From NCBI RefSeq assembly GCF_002754315.1, contig NZ_PEFE01000001.1:1922001-1986000 (forward strand): a stretch of 64,000 nt of DNA, in the 5' to 3' direction. The position numbers and the translations under genes are program-made. Positions within the stretch are counted from its first letter, which is position 1. Each line of letters opens with the position of its first letter. The notes beneath the pieces are model-generated. The model made no database searches and was not told the DNA's origin. It worked only from the letters and a program-made list of their open reading frames with translations. Below, in pieces: positions 47,361-56,963 of the stretch. This DNA comes from Flavobacterium sp. 11. Lineage in GTDB: Bacteria > Bacteroidota > Bacteroidia > Flavobacteriales > Flavobacteriaceae.

Positions 47361-47368
47361 TAACTTTG
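47361..47368 (+). promoter_or_regulatory. -7 box of mnmA
   Basis: TAACTTTG matches TAnnTTTG and is followed by CATCC. It lies 29 bases before the ATG at 47398. Confidence 0.55.
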
Positions 47369-47397
47369 CATCCTTGTAAAATTATAATTTTTTGAAG

Positions 47398-48585
47398 ATG
47401 AAGCGTGTTGTTGTAGGACTTTCTGGAGGTGTAGATTCAAGTGTTGCTGCTTATTTATTGCAACAACAAGGGTATGAAGTCATAGGTCTTTTTATGAAAA
47501 ATTGGCATGATGATTCGGTTACTATTTCTAATGAATGTCCGTGGCTTGAAGACAGTAATGATGCTTTATTAGTTGCTGAAAAGTTAGGAATTCCTTTCCA
47601 AACAGTTGATTTGAGTGAAGAATACAAAGAGAAAATCGTGGACTATATGTTCAACGAATATGAAAAAGGACGCACTCCAAATCCTGATGTGCTTTGTAAC
47701 CGCGAAATAAAATTTGATGTTTTCATGAAAATCGCTTTAAGTCTTGGTGCCGATTATGTGGCTACCGGACATTATTGCCAAAAAAGTGAAATCGAAGTAA
47801 ACGGAAAAACGGTTTATCAACTGAAAGCCGGTGCTGATACTAATAAAGATCAATCGTATTTTTTGTGTCAATTATCTCAAGAGCAATTGGCAAAATCATT
47901 ATTTCCTATTGGCGAATTGACAAAACCGGAAGTTCGTGAAATAGCGGCTCAAATGGATTTGATTACTGCCGAAAAGAAAGATTCGCAAGGATTATGCTTT
48001 ATTGGAAAAGTACGTTTGCCAGAGTTTTTACAGCAAAAATTGCAACCAAAAGACGGAATTATAATTCAAATTGATAAAAACGATCCTGTTTACAATTTTG
48101 AAAAAGACACTGAATTAGCCTTGGAAGATAGTTTGATGTCTGATGCACGAAAGATTCCGTACACTCCAGACATGGGTAAAGTAGTGGGAAAACATCAAGG
48201 TGCTCATTATTTCACTATTGGACAACGTAAAGGACTAAATGTTGGAGGAACAACTGATCCGTTGTTTATTATTGCCACTAATGTGGAAACCAATACTATT
48301 TATACTGGATTGACCAGCCAACATCCTGGATTATTCAAGAGCGCCTTATTTATAGAAAAAAATGAAGTGCATTGGATTCGTGAAGATTTGTCTTTGGCCA
48401 ATGGAGCAACTATGCAAGTAATGGCTAGAATCCGATACAGACAACCTTTGCAGAGTGCTACCTTGCATCAATTTGAAAACGGAATGTACGTTGCCTTTGA
48501 CGAACCACAATCTGCAATAACAGAAGGGCAATTTGTGGCCTGGTATTTAGGGGAAGAATTAGTTGGTTCGGGAGTAATTTCTTAG
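47398..48585 (+). CDS. mnmA: tRNA-specific 2-thiouridylase MnmA
   Basis: The 395-residue enzyme thiolates U34 of Lys, Glu and Gln tRNAs. It has the PP-loop [16 protein letters not shown] (residues 5-20), the catalytic Cys100 in [12 protein letters not shown] and the second Cys198 in [13 protein letters not shown]. The C-terminal beta-barrel (~285-395) includes [12 protein letters not shown] and [13 protein letters not shown] take the ATG at 47398; a TTG six bases earlier is in frame. The gene is a single unit with its own -7 box. Confidence 0.95.
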   Translation: MKRVVVGLSGGVDSSVAAYLLQQQGYEVIGLFMKNWHDDSVTISNECPWLEDSNDALLVAEKLGIPFQTVDLSEEYKEKIVDYMFNEYEKGRTPNPDVLCNREIKFDVFMKIALSLGADYVATGHYCQKSEIEVNGKTVYQLKAGADTNKDQSYFLCQLSQEQLAKSLFPIGELTKPEVREIAAQMDLITAEKKDSQGLCFIGKVRLPEFLQQKLQPKDGIIIQIDKNDPVYNFEKDTELALEDSLMSDARKIPYTPDMGKVVGKHQGAHYFTIGQRKGLNVGGTTDPLFIIATNVETNTIYTGLTSQHPGLFKSALFIEKNEVHWIREDLSLANGATMQVMARIRYRQPLQSATLHQFENGMYVAFDEPQSAITEGQFVAWYLGEELVGSGVIS

Positions 48586-48716
48586 TTTAGTACTTTATTT
48601 ATAAAAAGCTCTAAAAACAAATGTTTTTCTGGGATTAAAACATCCTGAAAATCAATAATAATGATTCAATCCTAGCGATAGTTGAAGTTTTTAGGACTAA
48701 AAAAAATAAAGTTACT

Positions 48717-50333
48717 ATGAAAAAAACCTACATATTTCTTTTTTTACTGATTACTTCAGCTGCTTTTTCCCAACAAGATGCTTGGGTATATTTTAATGCA
48801 AAACCCAATTCCCAATTTTATTTAGATACACCTTTGGAAATGCTAACCCAAAGAGCATTAGATAGAAGAACCAATCAAAATATTGCTTTAGACTTTAAAG
48901 ATGTTCCAGTAGAGGAATCCTTTATTGATCAAGTAAAATCAGCAACGGGAATTACTGTCATGGCAAAGTCCAAATGGATGAACGCGGTCCATGTACGTGG
49001 ATCACAATCAAATATAAATGGATTGGCAATGCTTTCTTTTGTCAGTAAAGTTGATTTTGCAAATAAAACACTGAATCAAACTGCAAAAATAGCGAAGCTG
49101 TCAAAAATAAAGAGGGTAAATAAAACCAAGAAAACCAAAATTGACTATGCTTATGGTTCTTCATCGAATCAAATCCAAATGCTTAACGGGCATCAGTTGC
49201 ACCAACAAAATTATACGGGTTCCGGTAAAATAATAGCGGTTTTGGATGCTGGATTTCCGGGAGTGAATACCGTTCAGCCTTTTCAAAGATTAAGAACAAA
49301 TAACCAGATTTTAGGAGGTTATAATTTTGTATTAAGAAATCCTGATTTTTATACTGGAGTTTCACACGGGACTTCGGTACTTTCTTCAATGGGTGGTTAC
49401 AAAGAAAATTCGTTAGTGGGAACAGCACCAGATGCATCTTATTATTTATTCATCACCGAAGATGATACCTCAGAAAATCCTGTTGAAGAATCGCTTTGGG
49501 TCGAAGCAGCAGAAACAGCCGATAGTTTAGGAGTGGATATTATCAATACTTCTTTGGGGTATTTTGATTACGATAATGATGCGTATAGTCATACATATAG
49601 TGAAATAAATGGTACAACTGCATTCATATCCCGTGGGGCTGAAATTGCATTTAGCAGAGGTATGATTATAGTGACATCGGCCGGTAATTCAGGTGGTACA
49701 TCAGATCCATATATTGCTGTTCCTGCAGATGCTGCTTCAGTAATTGCTGTAGGTGCAGTAAATTCTTCAGAAGTATTAACTTCGTTCAGTTCAGTAGGTC
49801 CTTCATTTGACGGAAGAATAAAACCAGAAGTCATGGCACAAGGTCAAGCGGCAATAGTGTCAGATGCTGCGGGAAATATCGTGACTGCTAATGGAACATC
49901 TTTTTCAAGTCCTATAATGGCAGGAATGATTGCTTGTTTATGGCAGGCATTTCCCCAAAAAACAAATCGGGAAATTAGAGAATTAGTATTAAAATCAGCA
50001 GATAAATTTTCCACTCCCAATAATCAATATGGATTTGGAATTCCTGATTTTGCATTGGCCTTAAATAACCAGTTGGCTTTAGAATCCTTTTCTAAAGATG
50101 ATTTTATACTTTATCCCAATCCAGCAAGTGATACCGTTTCAGTTTCTTTACCTGCAAAATTTGATATGGGTACAGTATTTATTTATTCCATTTTAGGGCA
50201 AAAAGTTTTAGAACAAGAAATAACGCCACAGGCATCTATTATTTCATTGAAATCTCTGAATGAAGGAGTGTATCTTTATAAAATGGAATCAGATGGTTTT
50301 TCTAAAACGGGAAAAATAATTAAAAAATTATAG
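48717..50333 (+). CDS. S8 subtilisin-like serine peptidase with T9SS sorting domain
   Basis: The 538-residue protein has a signal peptide (residues 1-18) and a propeptide-like N-region (~20-165). The peptidase S8 domain has the triad Asp177 (IIAVLDAGFPG), His217 (VSHGTSVLS) and Ser395 (NGTSFSSPIMAG), with the oxyanion region SAGNSGG (~322). The last ~75 residues (LYPNPASDTVSVSLPAKFD to KTGKIIKKL) are a T9SS type A sorting domain, so it is exported. It is closely followed by a nitronate monooxygenase-like gene (12 bp). Confidence 0.94.
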   Translation: MKKTYIFLFLLITSAAFSQQDAWVYFNAKPNSQFYLDTPLEMLTQRALDRRTNQNIALDFKDVPVEESFIDQVKSATGITVMAKSKWMNAVHVRGSQSNINGLAMLSFVSKVDFANKTLNQTAKIAKLSKIKRVNKTKKTKIDYAYGSSSNQIQMLNGHQLHQQNYTGSGKIIAVLDAGFPGVNTVQPFQRLRTNNQILGGYNFVLRNPDFYTGVSHGTSVLSSMGGYKENSLVGTAPDASYYLFITEDDTSENPVEESLWVEAAETADSLGVDIINTSLGYFDYDNDAYSHTYSEINGTTAFISRGAEIAFSRGMIIVTSAGNSGGTSDPYIAVPADAASVIAVGAVNSSEVLTSFSSVGPSFDGRIKPEVMAQGQAAIVSDAAGNIVTANGTSFSSPIMAGMIACLWQAFPQKTNREIRELVLKSADKFSTPNNQYGFGIPDFALALNNQLALESFSKDDFILYPNPASDTVSVSLPAKFDMGTVFIYSILGQKVLEQEITPQASIISLKSLNEGVYLYKMESDGFSKTGKIIKKL

Positions 50334-50345
50334 CAGCAATAGTAC

Positions 50346-51290
50346 ATGAATAAAATCACAGAACTTTTTAAAATTAAATATCCAATTATTCAAGGAGGAA
50401 TGATTTGGAATAGTGGTTATAAATTAGCAAGTGCAGTGAGTAATGCCGGAGGTTTAGGATTGATTGGAGCAGGCTCGATGTACCCTGAAGTTTTACGGGA
50501 ACACATTCAAAAATGTAAAAAGTCTACTTCAAAACCTTTTGGAGTAAACGTCCCGATGTTGTATCCCAATATCGAAGAAATCATGAAAATTATCGTTGAT
50601 GAAGGTGTGAAAATCGTTTTCACTTCGGCTGGGAATCCAAAAACATGGACTTCTTATTTGAAAGAAAATGGCATAACTGTTGTTCATGTAGTCAGCAGTT
50701 CTGTTTTTGCATTAAAAGCACAAGACGCAGGTGTTGATGCAGTTGTTGCCGAAGGTTTCGAAGCCGGCGGACATAATGGTAGAGAAGAAACTACTACGCT
50801 TACGCTGATTCCGATGGTAAAAGAAAAAATTACCATTCCGTTGATTGCTGCTGGAGGTATTGCAACCGGTCGTGGTATGCTAGCAACGATGGTACTGGGA
50901 GCAGATGGAGTTCAGGTAGGAAGTAGATTTGCAGCATCATTAGAATCATCGGCACATGATAATTTTAAAGAAACGATTATAAATCTTAAAGAGGGCGATA
51001 CACAACTGACTTTGAAAGAACTCGCTCCTGTTCGGTTGATTAAAAATAAATTTTATCAGGATGTTCAGGAATTGTATGAAAAATGTCCAACCAAAGAAGA
51101 ATTAATAGATTTGCTGGGAAGAGCAAGGGCAAAACGTGGTATGTTTGAAGGCGATTTAATCGAAGGAGAATTAGAGATTGGACAAATAGCAGGATTGATC
51201 CACGATATAAAACCAGCCGCAACAATCATTCAGGAAATGATAGCCGATTTTGAAACAGCCAGAAAAGAAATAGTTAATTTTGATTTTTAA
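50346..51290 (+). CDS. nitronate monooxygenase-like flavoenzyme
   Basis: The 314-residue TIM-barrel flavoprotein starts at ITELFKIKYPIIQGGMIW. It has GVDAVVAEGFEAGGHNGREE (FMN phosphate region, ~135-154) and ADGVQVGSRFAAS (~200). These are the hallmarks of the 2-nitropropane dioxygenase/FabK superfamily. It could oxidise nitronates or act as an enoyl-ACP reductase; FabK members share this fold and the sequence alone does not decide. It lies 12 bp after the peptidase gene, and its stop is 10 bp before the next start. Confidence 0.88.
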   Translation: MNKITELFKIKYPIIQGGMIWNSGYKLASAVSNAGGLGLIGAGSMYPEVLREHIQKCKKSTSKPFGVNVPMLYPNIEEIMKIIVDEGVKIVFTSAGNPKTWTSYLKENGITVVHVVSSSVFALKAQDAGVDAVVAEGFEAGGHNGREETTTLTLIPMVKEKITIPLIAAGGIATGRGMLATMVLGADGVQVGSRFAASLESSAHDNFKETIINLKEGDTQLTLKELAPVRLIKNKFYQDVQELYEKCPTKEELIDLLGRARAKRGMFEGDLIEGELEIGQIAGLIHDIKPAATIIQEMIADFETARKEIVNFDF

Positions 51291-51300
51291 TTTATTAGGA

Positions 51301-51711
51301 ATGACAAAGACAAAAATATATATAGTATTGCTTTTTTTAGTAATGGGATTACAGCATTCTTTTGGTCAAAATTATAAGTTTAAAACTTCGGGTTTTAGCG
51401 TTTTAGAAAAAACAGAAAAAGGAAAATGGGGGAAGTGGTCTGATCTAGATTTAGTCAATATTTTAGTCACATTGGATACCGATAAAAATAGAATAGTAGT
51501 CTATTCTCAAATCATTCAACTGTTTGAAATCATAGATTATCAACCTATTGAAGAGAATGATACTGATATTGTTTACTCTTTTACCTGTAAGGATAATGAA
51601 GGATTAGATTGTACCGTTTCTATCATCACCAGAAAAAAACAGGATAATAGGAAGCAATTGTATATCAATTATGAAGATCGGATTATTGTGTATAATATTT
51701 TCAATATGTGA
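51301..51711 (+). CDS. secreted hypothetical protein, 136 aa
   Basis: I use the ATG at 51301, 10 bp after the preceding stop, which gives a signal peptide ending HSFGQ at ~23. The mature domain (FKTSGFSVLEKTEKGKWGKW, DLVNILVTLDTDKNRIVVYS, YSFTCKDNEGLDCTVSI) is a small beta-rich fold with two cysteines. I do not recognise a family. Probably co-transcribed with the two genes before it. A terminator follows. Confidence 0.7.
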   Translation: MTKTKIYIVLLFLVMGLQHSFGQNYKFKTSGFSVLEKTEKGKWGKWSDLDLVNILVTLDTDKNRIVVYSQIIQLFEIIDYQPIEENDTDIVYSFTCKDNEGLDCTVSIITRKKQDNRKQLYINYEDRIIVYNIFNM

Positions 51712-51722
51712 TGAATTGGATA

Positions 51723-51776
51723 AAAAAATGCTTGAATTTGAACAGATAATCCGTTCGAATTGAAGCATTTTTTTTA
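51723..51776. terminator. terminator between convergent genes
   Basis: AAAAAAATGCTT pairs with AAGCATTTTTTT, enclosing an imperfect inner stem TTTGAAC/GTTCGAA. Confidence 0.8.
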
Positions 51777-51804
51777 AATAGAAAATTCTATTTGAGTTTC
51801 TAAT

Positions 51805-52245
51805 TTAAAGTTTCTCAATATCCTTTATAAAATCATCATACTCTGAATAAAATAATTCCAGAGCATTCATTTTTTCATTGTAAAAGTCAAATATTTCATC
51901 CCAATAGTTGCGATTACTCACACCGACTCCTAGTTTTTCAACCCAAATTCTACTGATGGTTTTGCCACTTTCCAGTGTGTATTCTTTTTCGAAAACCAAG
52001 TCTTTGATGAAGTCCTCGTCAAGAATAGTTCTTAGCGCTTCCAGTTTTTCAAAATAAGCAATTCTTTTTTCATCACTTCGATGTTCAATATCTATTAAAA
52101 CTTGAGCTTTTTTATTGTCTACATAAAATTTAAAAGAAAAATCCTTGATTTTAGTATCGTATAATACCCATTTTCTAGGATATTTCTCTGCGAATGCAAC
52201 CCAGAATTCTCGTTTTAACCTTTGTGTTTCTTCTTTGCTGTACAT
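51805..52245 (-). CDS. DUF4268 domain-containing protein
   Basis: The 146-residue cytosolic protein begins MYSKEETQRLKREFWVAFAE and contains FSFKFYVDNKKAQVLIDIEH and TISRIWVEKLGVGVSNRNYW, the DUF4268 signature. Related domains occur in restriction-like and nuclease-associated proteins. A stand-alone copy is common in Flavobacteriia and has no known role. It is convergent with the secreted hypothetical and divergent from the NUDIX gene. Confidence 0.87.
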   Translation of the reverse strand: MYSKEETQRLKREFWVAFAEKYPRKWVLYDTKIKDFSFKFYVDNKKAQVLIDIEHRSDEKRIAYFEKLEALRTILDEDFIKDLVFEKEYTLESGKTISRIWVEKLGVGVSNRNYWDEIFDFYNEKMNALELFYSEYDDFIKDIEKL

Positions 52246-52339
52246 TTGTAATGACTTTTTGGTTATAGAAAAACTTGTGCAATTGTATTTTCTAAACTAT
52301 ATTTATATGCTGTTTTATATGCAAAAATAGACTTTGATT

Positions 52340-52984
52340 ATGGATTTTCAAGAATTTTTACAGTATGTTCCTAAATTAATTGAAGCAAGGCTTCCAGCTT
52401 TTGATGCACATGTAAAAATGGCGCCTTTAGAACGATTGGAAAGCTTAAAGAATATCAATATTGAAGATAAAAAGCCAAGAATTGCAGCAGTAATGATGCT
52501 TTTTTATCCTAAAAATGATACGACACATTTAGTGTTAATCGTACGAAATTCCTATAAAGGAGTTCATTCTGCTCAAATTGCATTTCCGGGAGGTAAGTAC
52601 GAATTCGAAGATGAGAATTTTGCTCAAACGGCACTTCGGGAAACGCATGAAGAGGTAGGAATTCATCCGGATAAAATTGAAATTCTTAAACCGTTTACAG
52701 AATTATATATTCCGCCAAGTAACTTTATGGTACATCCTTTTTTGGGTATCAGTAAAGAAGAATTGGTGTTTATACCGCAACCTTCGGAAGTGGCAAATAT
52801 TATCGAATTGCCCTTGTCAGTTTTTTTAGACGATGCACTTGTAGTAGATACAAATTTGACAACTTCCTACGCTGACAACATCAGTATTCCGGCTTTTAAA
52901 ATTGAGGAGCATATTGTTTGGGGTGCTACAGCAATGATGTTGAGTGAGTTAAAAGAGGTTTTGAAAGAGGTTCTTGGAGAGTAA
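52340..52984 (+). CDS. NUDIX hydrolase, CoA pyrophosphatase-like
   Basis: The 214-residue protein (ATG at 52340; a TTG six bases earlier is in frame) has the NUDIX box within GGKYEFEDENFAQTALRETH and EEVGI (residues 84-108). The preceding HSAQIAFPGG is typical of CoA pyrophosphatases (NudL type), which cleave CoA into phosphopantetheine and adenosine 3',5'-diphosphate. The C-terminal PSEVANIIELPLSVFLDD and the closing helix also fit. It is followed by an acyltransferase gene on the same strand. Confidence 0.88.
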   Translation: MDFQEFLQYVPKLIEARLPAFDAHVKMAPLERLESLKNINIEDKKPRIAAVMMLFYPKNDTTHLVLIVRNSYKGVHSAQIAFPGGKYEFEDENFAQTALRETHEEVGIHPDKIEILKPFTELYIPPSNFMVHPFLGISKEELVFIPQPSEVANIIELPLSVFLDDALVVDTNLTTSYADNISIPAFKIEEHIVWGATAMMLSELKEVLKEVLGE

Positions 52985-53120
52985 ATTTTAATATTCTGCG
53001 TTAGAAAATAGCGAATTAATTGGTTGGGTTTTTCAAATTGTTCTGTTGAATTCAAAGACCAACTTCAAATATAAATTTCGTAAGTTTGTAATCCAAATTC
53101 ACAAAAAAATACACAATTTT

Positions 53121-53930
53121 ATGGGATTGTTGAAGAGAAATCCTTTCGGACACATATTATTTATAAAAAAATGGCTAATCCGAATCTTTGGAGCCATGAC
53201 GCATAGACGGTATAGAGGATTTAATGAATTACAAATTGAAGGTTCGGAAATTATCAGGAATTTACCGGACAATAACGTACTTTTTATTTCCAATCACCAA
53301 ACCTATTTTGCTGATGTTGTTGCTATGTTTCATGTTTTTAATGCAAGTTTGAGTGGACGCGATGATACGATTAAGAATGTTTGCTATTTGTGGCAACCTA
53401 AAATGAATATCTATTATGTTGCTGCCAAAGAAACTATGCAGGCGGGATTATTGCCAAGAATCATGGCGTATGCCGGAGCAATTTCTGTAGAGCGTACTTG
53501 GCGTGCTAAAGGAGTTGATGTCCAGGAGAAAAAAGATATTAACCCTAACGATACTGAGAATATTAAAATTGCTCTAGCTGATGGTTGGGTAATCACTTTC
53601 CCGCAAGGGACAACAAAATCCTTTAAACCGGTTCGTAAAGGAACTGCTCATATTATCAAACAACACAGGCCTATTGTGGTGCCTATCGTTATTGACGGTT
53701 TCCGTCGTTCGTTTGACAAAAAAGGAATTCGAATGAAGAAAAAAGGAATCCTGCAGTCCTTTATCATCAAAGAACCTCTGGATATTGATTATGATAATGA
53801 TACAATCGAGGAAATTGTAGAAAAAGTAGAATATGCAATTGAGCAACATCCTTCATTCCTAAAAGTTATTCCTGCTGAAGAAATTAAAGAACAGGAAGAG
53901 TTGAATCGATTACGAAAATGGGAGTATTAA
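53121..53930 (+). CDS. 1-acyl-sn-glycerol-3-phosphate acyltransferase-like (PlsC domain)
   Basis: From the ATG at 53121 the protein has 269 residues; an in-frame TTG start upstream would add 25. The acyltransferase motif I is NHQTYFAD (His59 to Asp65), with five residues between His and Asp instead of the canonical four. The block FPQGTTKSFKPVRKGTAHI corresponds to the substrate-binding PEGTRS motif. RIMAYAGAISVERTWR fits motif II. It probably acylates a lysophospholipid or a related lipid at the inner membrane. It ends at a terminator. Confidence 0.87.
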   Translation: MGLLKRNPFGHILFIKKWLIRIFGAMTHRRYRGFNELQIEGSEIIRNLPDNNVLFISNHQTYFADVVAMFHVFNASLSGRDDTIKNVCYLWQPKMNIYYVAAKETMQAGLLPRIMAYAGAISVERTWRAKGVDVQEKKDINPNDTENIKIALADGWVITFPQGTTKSFKPVRKGTAHIIKQHRPIVVPIVIDGFRRSFDKKGIRMKKKGILQSFIIKEPLDIDYDNDTIEEIVEKVEYAIEQHPSFLKVIPAEEIKEQEELNRLRKWEY

Positions 53931-53933
53931 AAT

Positions 53934-53969
53934 AAAAAAAAGAGTTCGCTACGGCGAACTCTTTTTTTT
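53934..53969. terminator. bidirectional terminator
   Basis: AAAAAAAAGAGTTCGC and GCGAACTCTTTTTTTT pair around TACG. It overlaps the stop codon of the minus-strand membrane protein gene. Confidence 0.9.
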
Positions 53970-54600
53970 ATAAATCTATCTTTTTTAATTCTTTATAATT
54001 AGCATACAATCTTCGAAGCAGTATGCCATATACAACTCTGTAAAACAGCCAGAATGCTCCAAAGAATACTAAAGTAGTCAGTGTTATGACTCCTATTGTT
54101 ATTGCCATCACTTTTCCGTTAGTGGCAATTTGATCTTTCAAAGCACTCATTTCCGGATTATATGCAAAAGTTATATAGAAGGCGATGATTGAACTCAGAA
54201 CAATCATTCCCAGATTATACCAAACATAGTATTGAACCGTTTTTCGGGTTTTTAAAATGTCAGACATTAATTGTTTTGTAGAAGCGGTGGTCGAGATAAT
54301 TTTGTAATTTTTATAAAATAAATAGATAAAAAACAGTATCACACCATAATTAAAATAAGTAAACACTTCAAAGTATTGAATTAACTCAGGATGTTTCATT
54401 TTAATTAAATAATCATCACTGTTAAAACAGAGACTTAAACACGTCCACAATAAAACTTCCAAAATACTAATAATCAAAATCCACTTCACAATCGAAGATG
54501 ATTTTTTATGTATCATTTTGTAAATCTCGATTTCCGATACTTGCTCAAAAGAATTAGTATTCTTCTGCCAGTCTTTTTTTAATAAATCCAACTCTTTCAT
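53968..54600 (-). CDS. membrane protein coupled to an ECF sigma factor
   Basis: The 210-residue protein has a cytoplasmic N-terminus of ~35 residues (MKELDLLKKDWQKNTNSFEQ) and four membrane helices (~38-60, ~77-97, ~122-145, ~165-190). It overlaps the sigma gene by four bases (ATGA), so translation is coupled. That arrangement and the N-terminal cytoplasmic segment suggest an anti-sigma role, but no classical RsiW/zinc anti-sigma motif is seen. Homologues appear as 'hypothetical' beside sigma-70 genes in Flavobacteriia. The anti-sigma role is therefore inference. Confidence 0.75.
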   Translation of the reverse strand: MKELDLLKKDWQKNTNSFEQVSEIEIYKMIHKKSSSIVKWILIISILEVLLWTCLSLCFNSDDYLIKMKHPELIQYFEVFTYFNYGVILFFIYLFYKNYKIISTTASTKQLMSDILKTRKTVQYYVWYNLGMIVLSSIIAFYITFAYNPEMSALKDQIATNGKVMAITIGVITLTTLVFFGAFWLFYRVVYGILLRRLYANYKELKKIDL

Positions 54601-55100
54601 ACGCCTAATGGATTTAATATTTTTTTTAATTTCCCTTTAATTCTATTCATTTTCACCCTTGCATTTACTTCACTAATTCCCAATGTTTCTGATATTTCCT
54701 GATAATCTTTATCTTCCAGATACATAAATATCAACGCCTTTTCAATATCATTCAGCTGGTAAACTGCTTTATACATTAATTTTAATTGTTCTTCCTCCTC
54801 ATAATCGTATTCCACATCATTCAGGAAATGTTGTCGCCCTTCAAATTCAATAGTATTTATGGATCGTTTTGTTTTTCGGTACAAAGTAATCGCTGTATTC
54901 AGCGCGACTCGATAGGCCCAAGTAGAAAATTTACTGTCGCCCCTGAATTTTGGAAAAGCCTTCCATAACTGAATCGTAATTTCCTGAAACAAATCCTTAT
55001 GAGCATCATCGCCATTAGTATACAACCTACAAATCTTGTGGATTATATTCTGATTTTCCTGCAACTGCTTTACAAAAGAATGTTCTAGATTATCACTCAT
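54597..55100 (-). CDS. ECF RNA polymerase sigma factor
   Basis: From the ATG at 55100 the protein has 167 residues (an in-frame ATG at 55145 adds 15). Sigma region 2 is ICRLYTNGDDAHKDLFQEIT with the RNA polymerase/DNA contact FRGDSKFSTWAYRVALNTA. Region 4 has YQEISETLGISEVNARVKMNR, the HTH that reads the -35 site. No region 1 or 3 is present, typical of ECF factors. It shares a four-base overlap with the membrane gene after it. The signal it answers to is unknown. Confidence 0.9.
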   Translation of the reverse strand: MSDNLEHSFVKQLQENQNIIHKICRLYTNGDDAHKDLFQEITIQLWKAFPKFRGDSKFSTWAYRVALNTAITLYRKTKRSINTIEFEGRQHFLNDVEYDYEEEEQLKLMYKAVYQLNDIEKALIFMYLEDKDYQEISETLGISEVNARVKMNRIKGKLKKILNPLGV

Positions 55101-55189
55101 ATATACGTTAGTAAGCCAATACTGGTTTTTGTTACAAAGTTGCACTTTTTTTTGAGGAGCACACCACTATTCATTTCATAATTAATACT

Positions 55190-55267
55190 CGTCCCGCTGT
55201 ACCTTGCAATCTTTATTTTCTGAAAAAACCAGAAAAATAAAGGATTTCCATTACCATCGGGGCTAAT
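55190..55267. repeat. intergenic nested hairpin element, copy 3
   Basis: The stretch runs from GTCCCGCTGTACC to ATCGGGGCTAA on the + strand. Its centre is an inverted repeat: CTTTATTTTCTG (55211 on) and CAGAAAAATAAAG (to 55243). The outer parts (minus strand TAGCCCCGATGG, GGAAATCC, GATTGCAAGG) match the other two copies. Confidence 0.6.
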
Positions 55268-55351
55268 TTACATGTTTATTTTTTCTAAGGAACTTTTGCA
55301 AAAACAAAAATTTCGATACTATTTGATGAAATTCAAAAGTAGAAAACATTG

Positions 55352-55359
55352 TATCTTTG
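55352..55359 (+). promoter_or_regulatory. -7 box of the NDH-2 gene
   Basis: TATCTTTG is a perfect TAnnTTTG match 30 bases before the ATG at 55389. It lies inside the longer upstream frame, so it argues for the downstream start. Confidence 0.6.
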
Positions 55360-55388
55360 AGTATCAACAATTCAGAACTTTTTTAAAT

Positions 55389-56693
55389 ATGAACATCCCA
55401 AATTCAACTTTACCCAGAATAGTAATCATTGGCGGAGGTTTCGCAGGAATCGCATTAGCGAAAAAGCTAAAAAATAAAAAAGTACAGGTTGTTCTTTTAG
55501 ACAAACACAATTACCATACTTTTCAGCCTCTATTATATCAAGTTGCCACAGGCGGGCTCGAAGCAGGTTCTATAGCGTACCCAATCCGAAAAGTATTTCA
55601 AGAATACGATGACGTTTATTTTAGACTCACCAATGTCCAAGAAATCGATACTAAAAATCAAAAAATAATCACCGAAATTGGCGAATTAAAGTATGATTAT
55701 TTAGTCATTGCCACTGGTTCTAAAACTAATTATTTTGGCAACAAAGAAATTGAGCGCAACAGTATGGCCATGAAAACCATACCGCAATCGCTCAATATTC
55801 GAAGTCTGATTCTTGAAAATTTTGAACAAGCTGTTTTAACCACCGATGTAGCCGAACAAAATAGCCTGATTAATTTTGTACTTGTAGGTGGCGGACCAAC
55901 AGGAGTAGAGCTTTCCGGCGCTTTGGCCGAAATGAAAAAAGCCATTCTGCAAAAAGATTATCCAGATCTTGATATTACCAAAATGGAAATCAATCTGATT
56001 CAAAGTGGTGACAGAATTCTAAATACGATGAGTGAAGAATCCTCTCAAGCTGCCGAAAAATTTCTAATCAGTTTAGGTGTGAAAATTTGGAAAAACGTTC
56101 GCGTCACTAATTATGATGGACGTACCATAACCACAAATTCCGATTTATCTTTTGAAACCGCCACAGTAATCTGGACTGCGGGTGTTCAAGGAGCTCTTGT
56201 AGCTGGTTTAGATGCAGAATCTTTGGTTGAAAAAGTAGAGCGCATTCGGGTAAATGAATACAATCAGGTCGCAGGATATAGTAATATTTTTGCCGTAGGT
56301 GATATTGCTTCTATGGAATCTGAAATGTATCCACAAGGGCATCCCATGATGGCGCAACCAGCAATGCAACAAGGGGAATTATTAGGAGAGAATTTAATAA
56401 AATTAATTGAAAACAAACCCATGGAAGCTTTTGAATACAATGACAAAGGTTCTATGGCAACCATAGGAAGGAATAAAGCGGTAGTCGATTTGCCTAAATA
56501 CCATTTCAACGGCGTTTTCGCATGGTTTGTGTGGATGTTTGTACACTTGTTTTCACTTATTGGATTCAAAAATAAAGCTGTAGTTTTCTTAAATTGGGTC
56601 TATAATTACATTCGTTTTGATCGTGAAGGGCGTTTGATTATCAGGCCTTATAAAAAGAAAAGTTTCACCACATTTACAAGTGATGAAGTTTAA
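55389..56693 (+). CDS. type II NADH dehydrogenase (NDH-2)
   Basis: The 434-residue flavoprotein moves electrons from NADH to quinone without pumping protons. It has the FAD-binding IVIIGGGFAGIALAKKLKN (residues ~11-30) and the NADH-binding FVLVGGGPTGVELSGALAEM (~165-184). The C-terminal FAD contact is IFAVGDIASMES (~300), and an amphipathic/hydrophobic tail (WFVWMFVHLFSLIGFKNK, ~375-400) attaches it to the inner membrane. I chose the ATG at 55389 because the frame upstream crosses the -7 box and has no family resemblance. Confidence 0.92.
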   Translation: MNIPNSTLPRIVIIGGGFAGIALAKKLKNKKVQVVLLDKHNYHTFQPLLYQVATGGLEAGSIAYPIRKVFQEYDDVYFRLTNVQEIDTKNQKIITEIGELKYDYLVIATGSKTNYFGNKEIERNSMAMKTIPQSLNIRSLILENFEQAVLTTDVAEQNSLINFVLVGGGPTGVELSGALAEMKKAILQKDYPDLDITKMEINLIQSGDRILNTMSEESSQAAEKFLISLGVKIWKNVRVTNYDGRTITTNSDLSFETATVIWTAGVQGALVAGLDAESLVEKVERIRVNEYNQVAGYSNIFAVGDIASMESEMYPQGHPMMAQPAMQQGELLGENLIKLIENKPMEAFEYNDKGSMATIGRNKAVVDLPKYHFNGVFAWFVWMFVHLFSLIGFKNKAVVFLNWVYNYIRFDREGRLIIRPYKKKSFTTFTSDEV

Positions 56694-56963
56694 TTAATTT
56701 TTTAAAATCAGGAAAATTTTTACTTTAAAAACAACAGCTTTAGCGTTGTATTTTTATTCTTACATACTTGATAGTCAGTGATTAATGATTGTGTAGAGTA
56801 ATTCTTATAACTACTTGGCATTCAGTTTTTTAACAAAATTATAATATTTATAAGTAGTTGTAAATCAATTACTTGTGTTTTTTAAAAATTGCAATTTTAT
56901 TAATTTGATTTTTTTGAATGATTTTTGATTTAATTTTATATTTCAATTAAAATTCAAAAGTTA

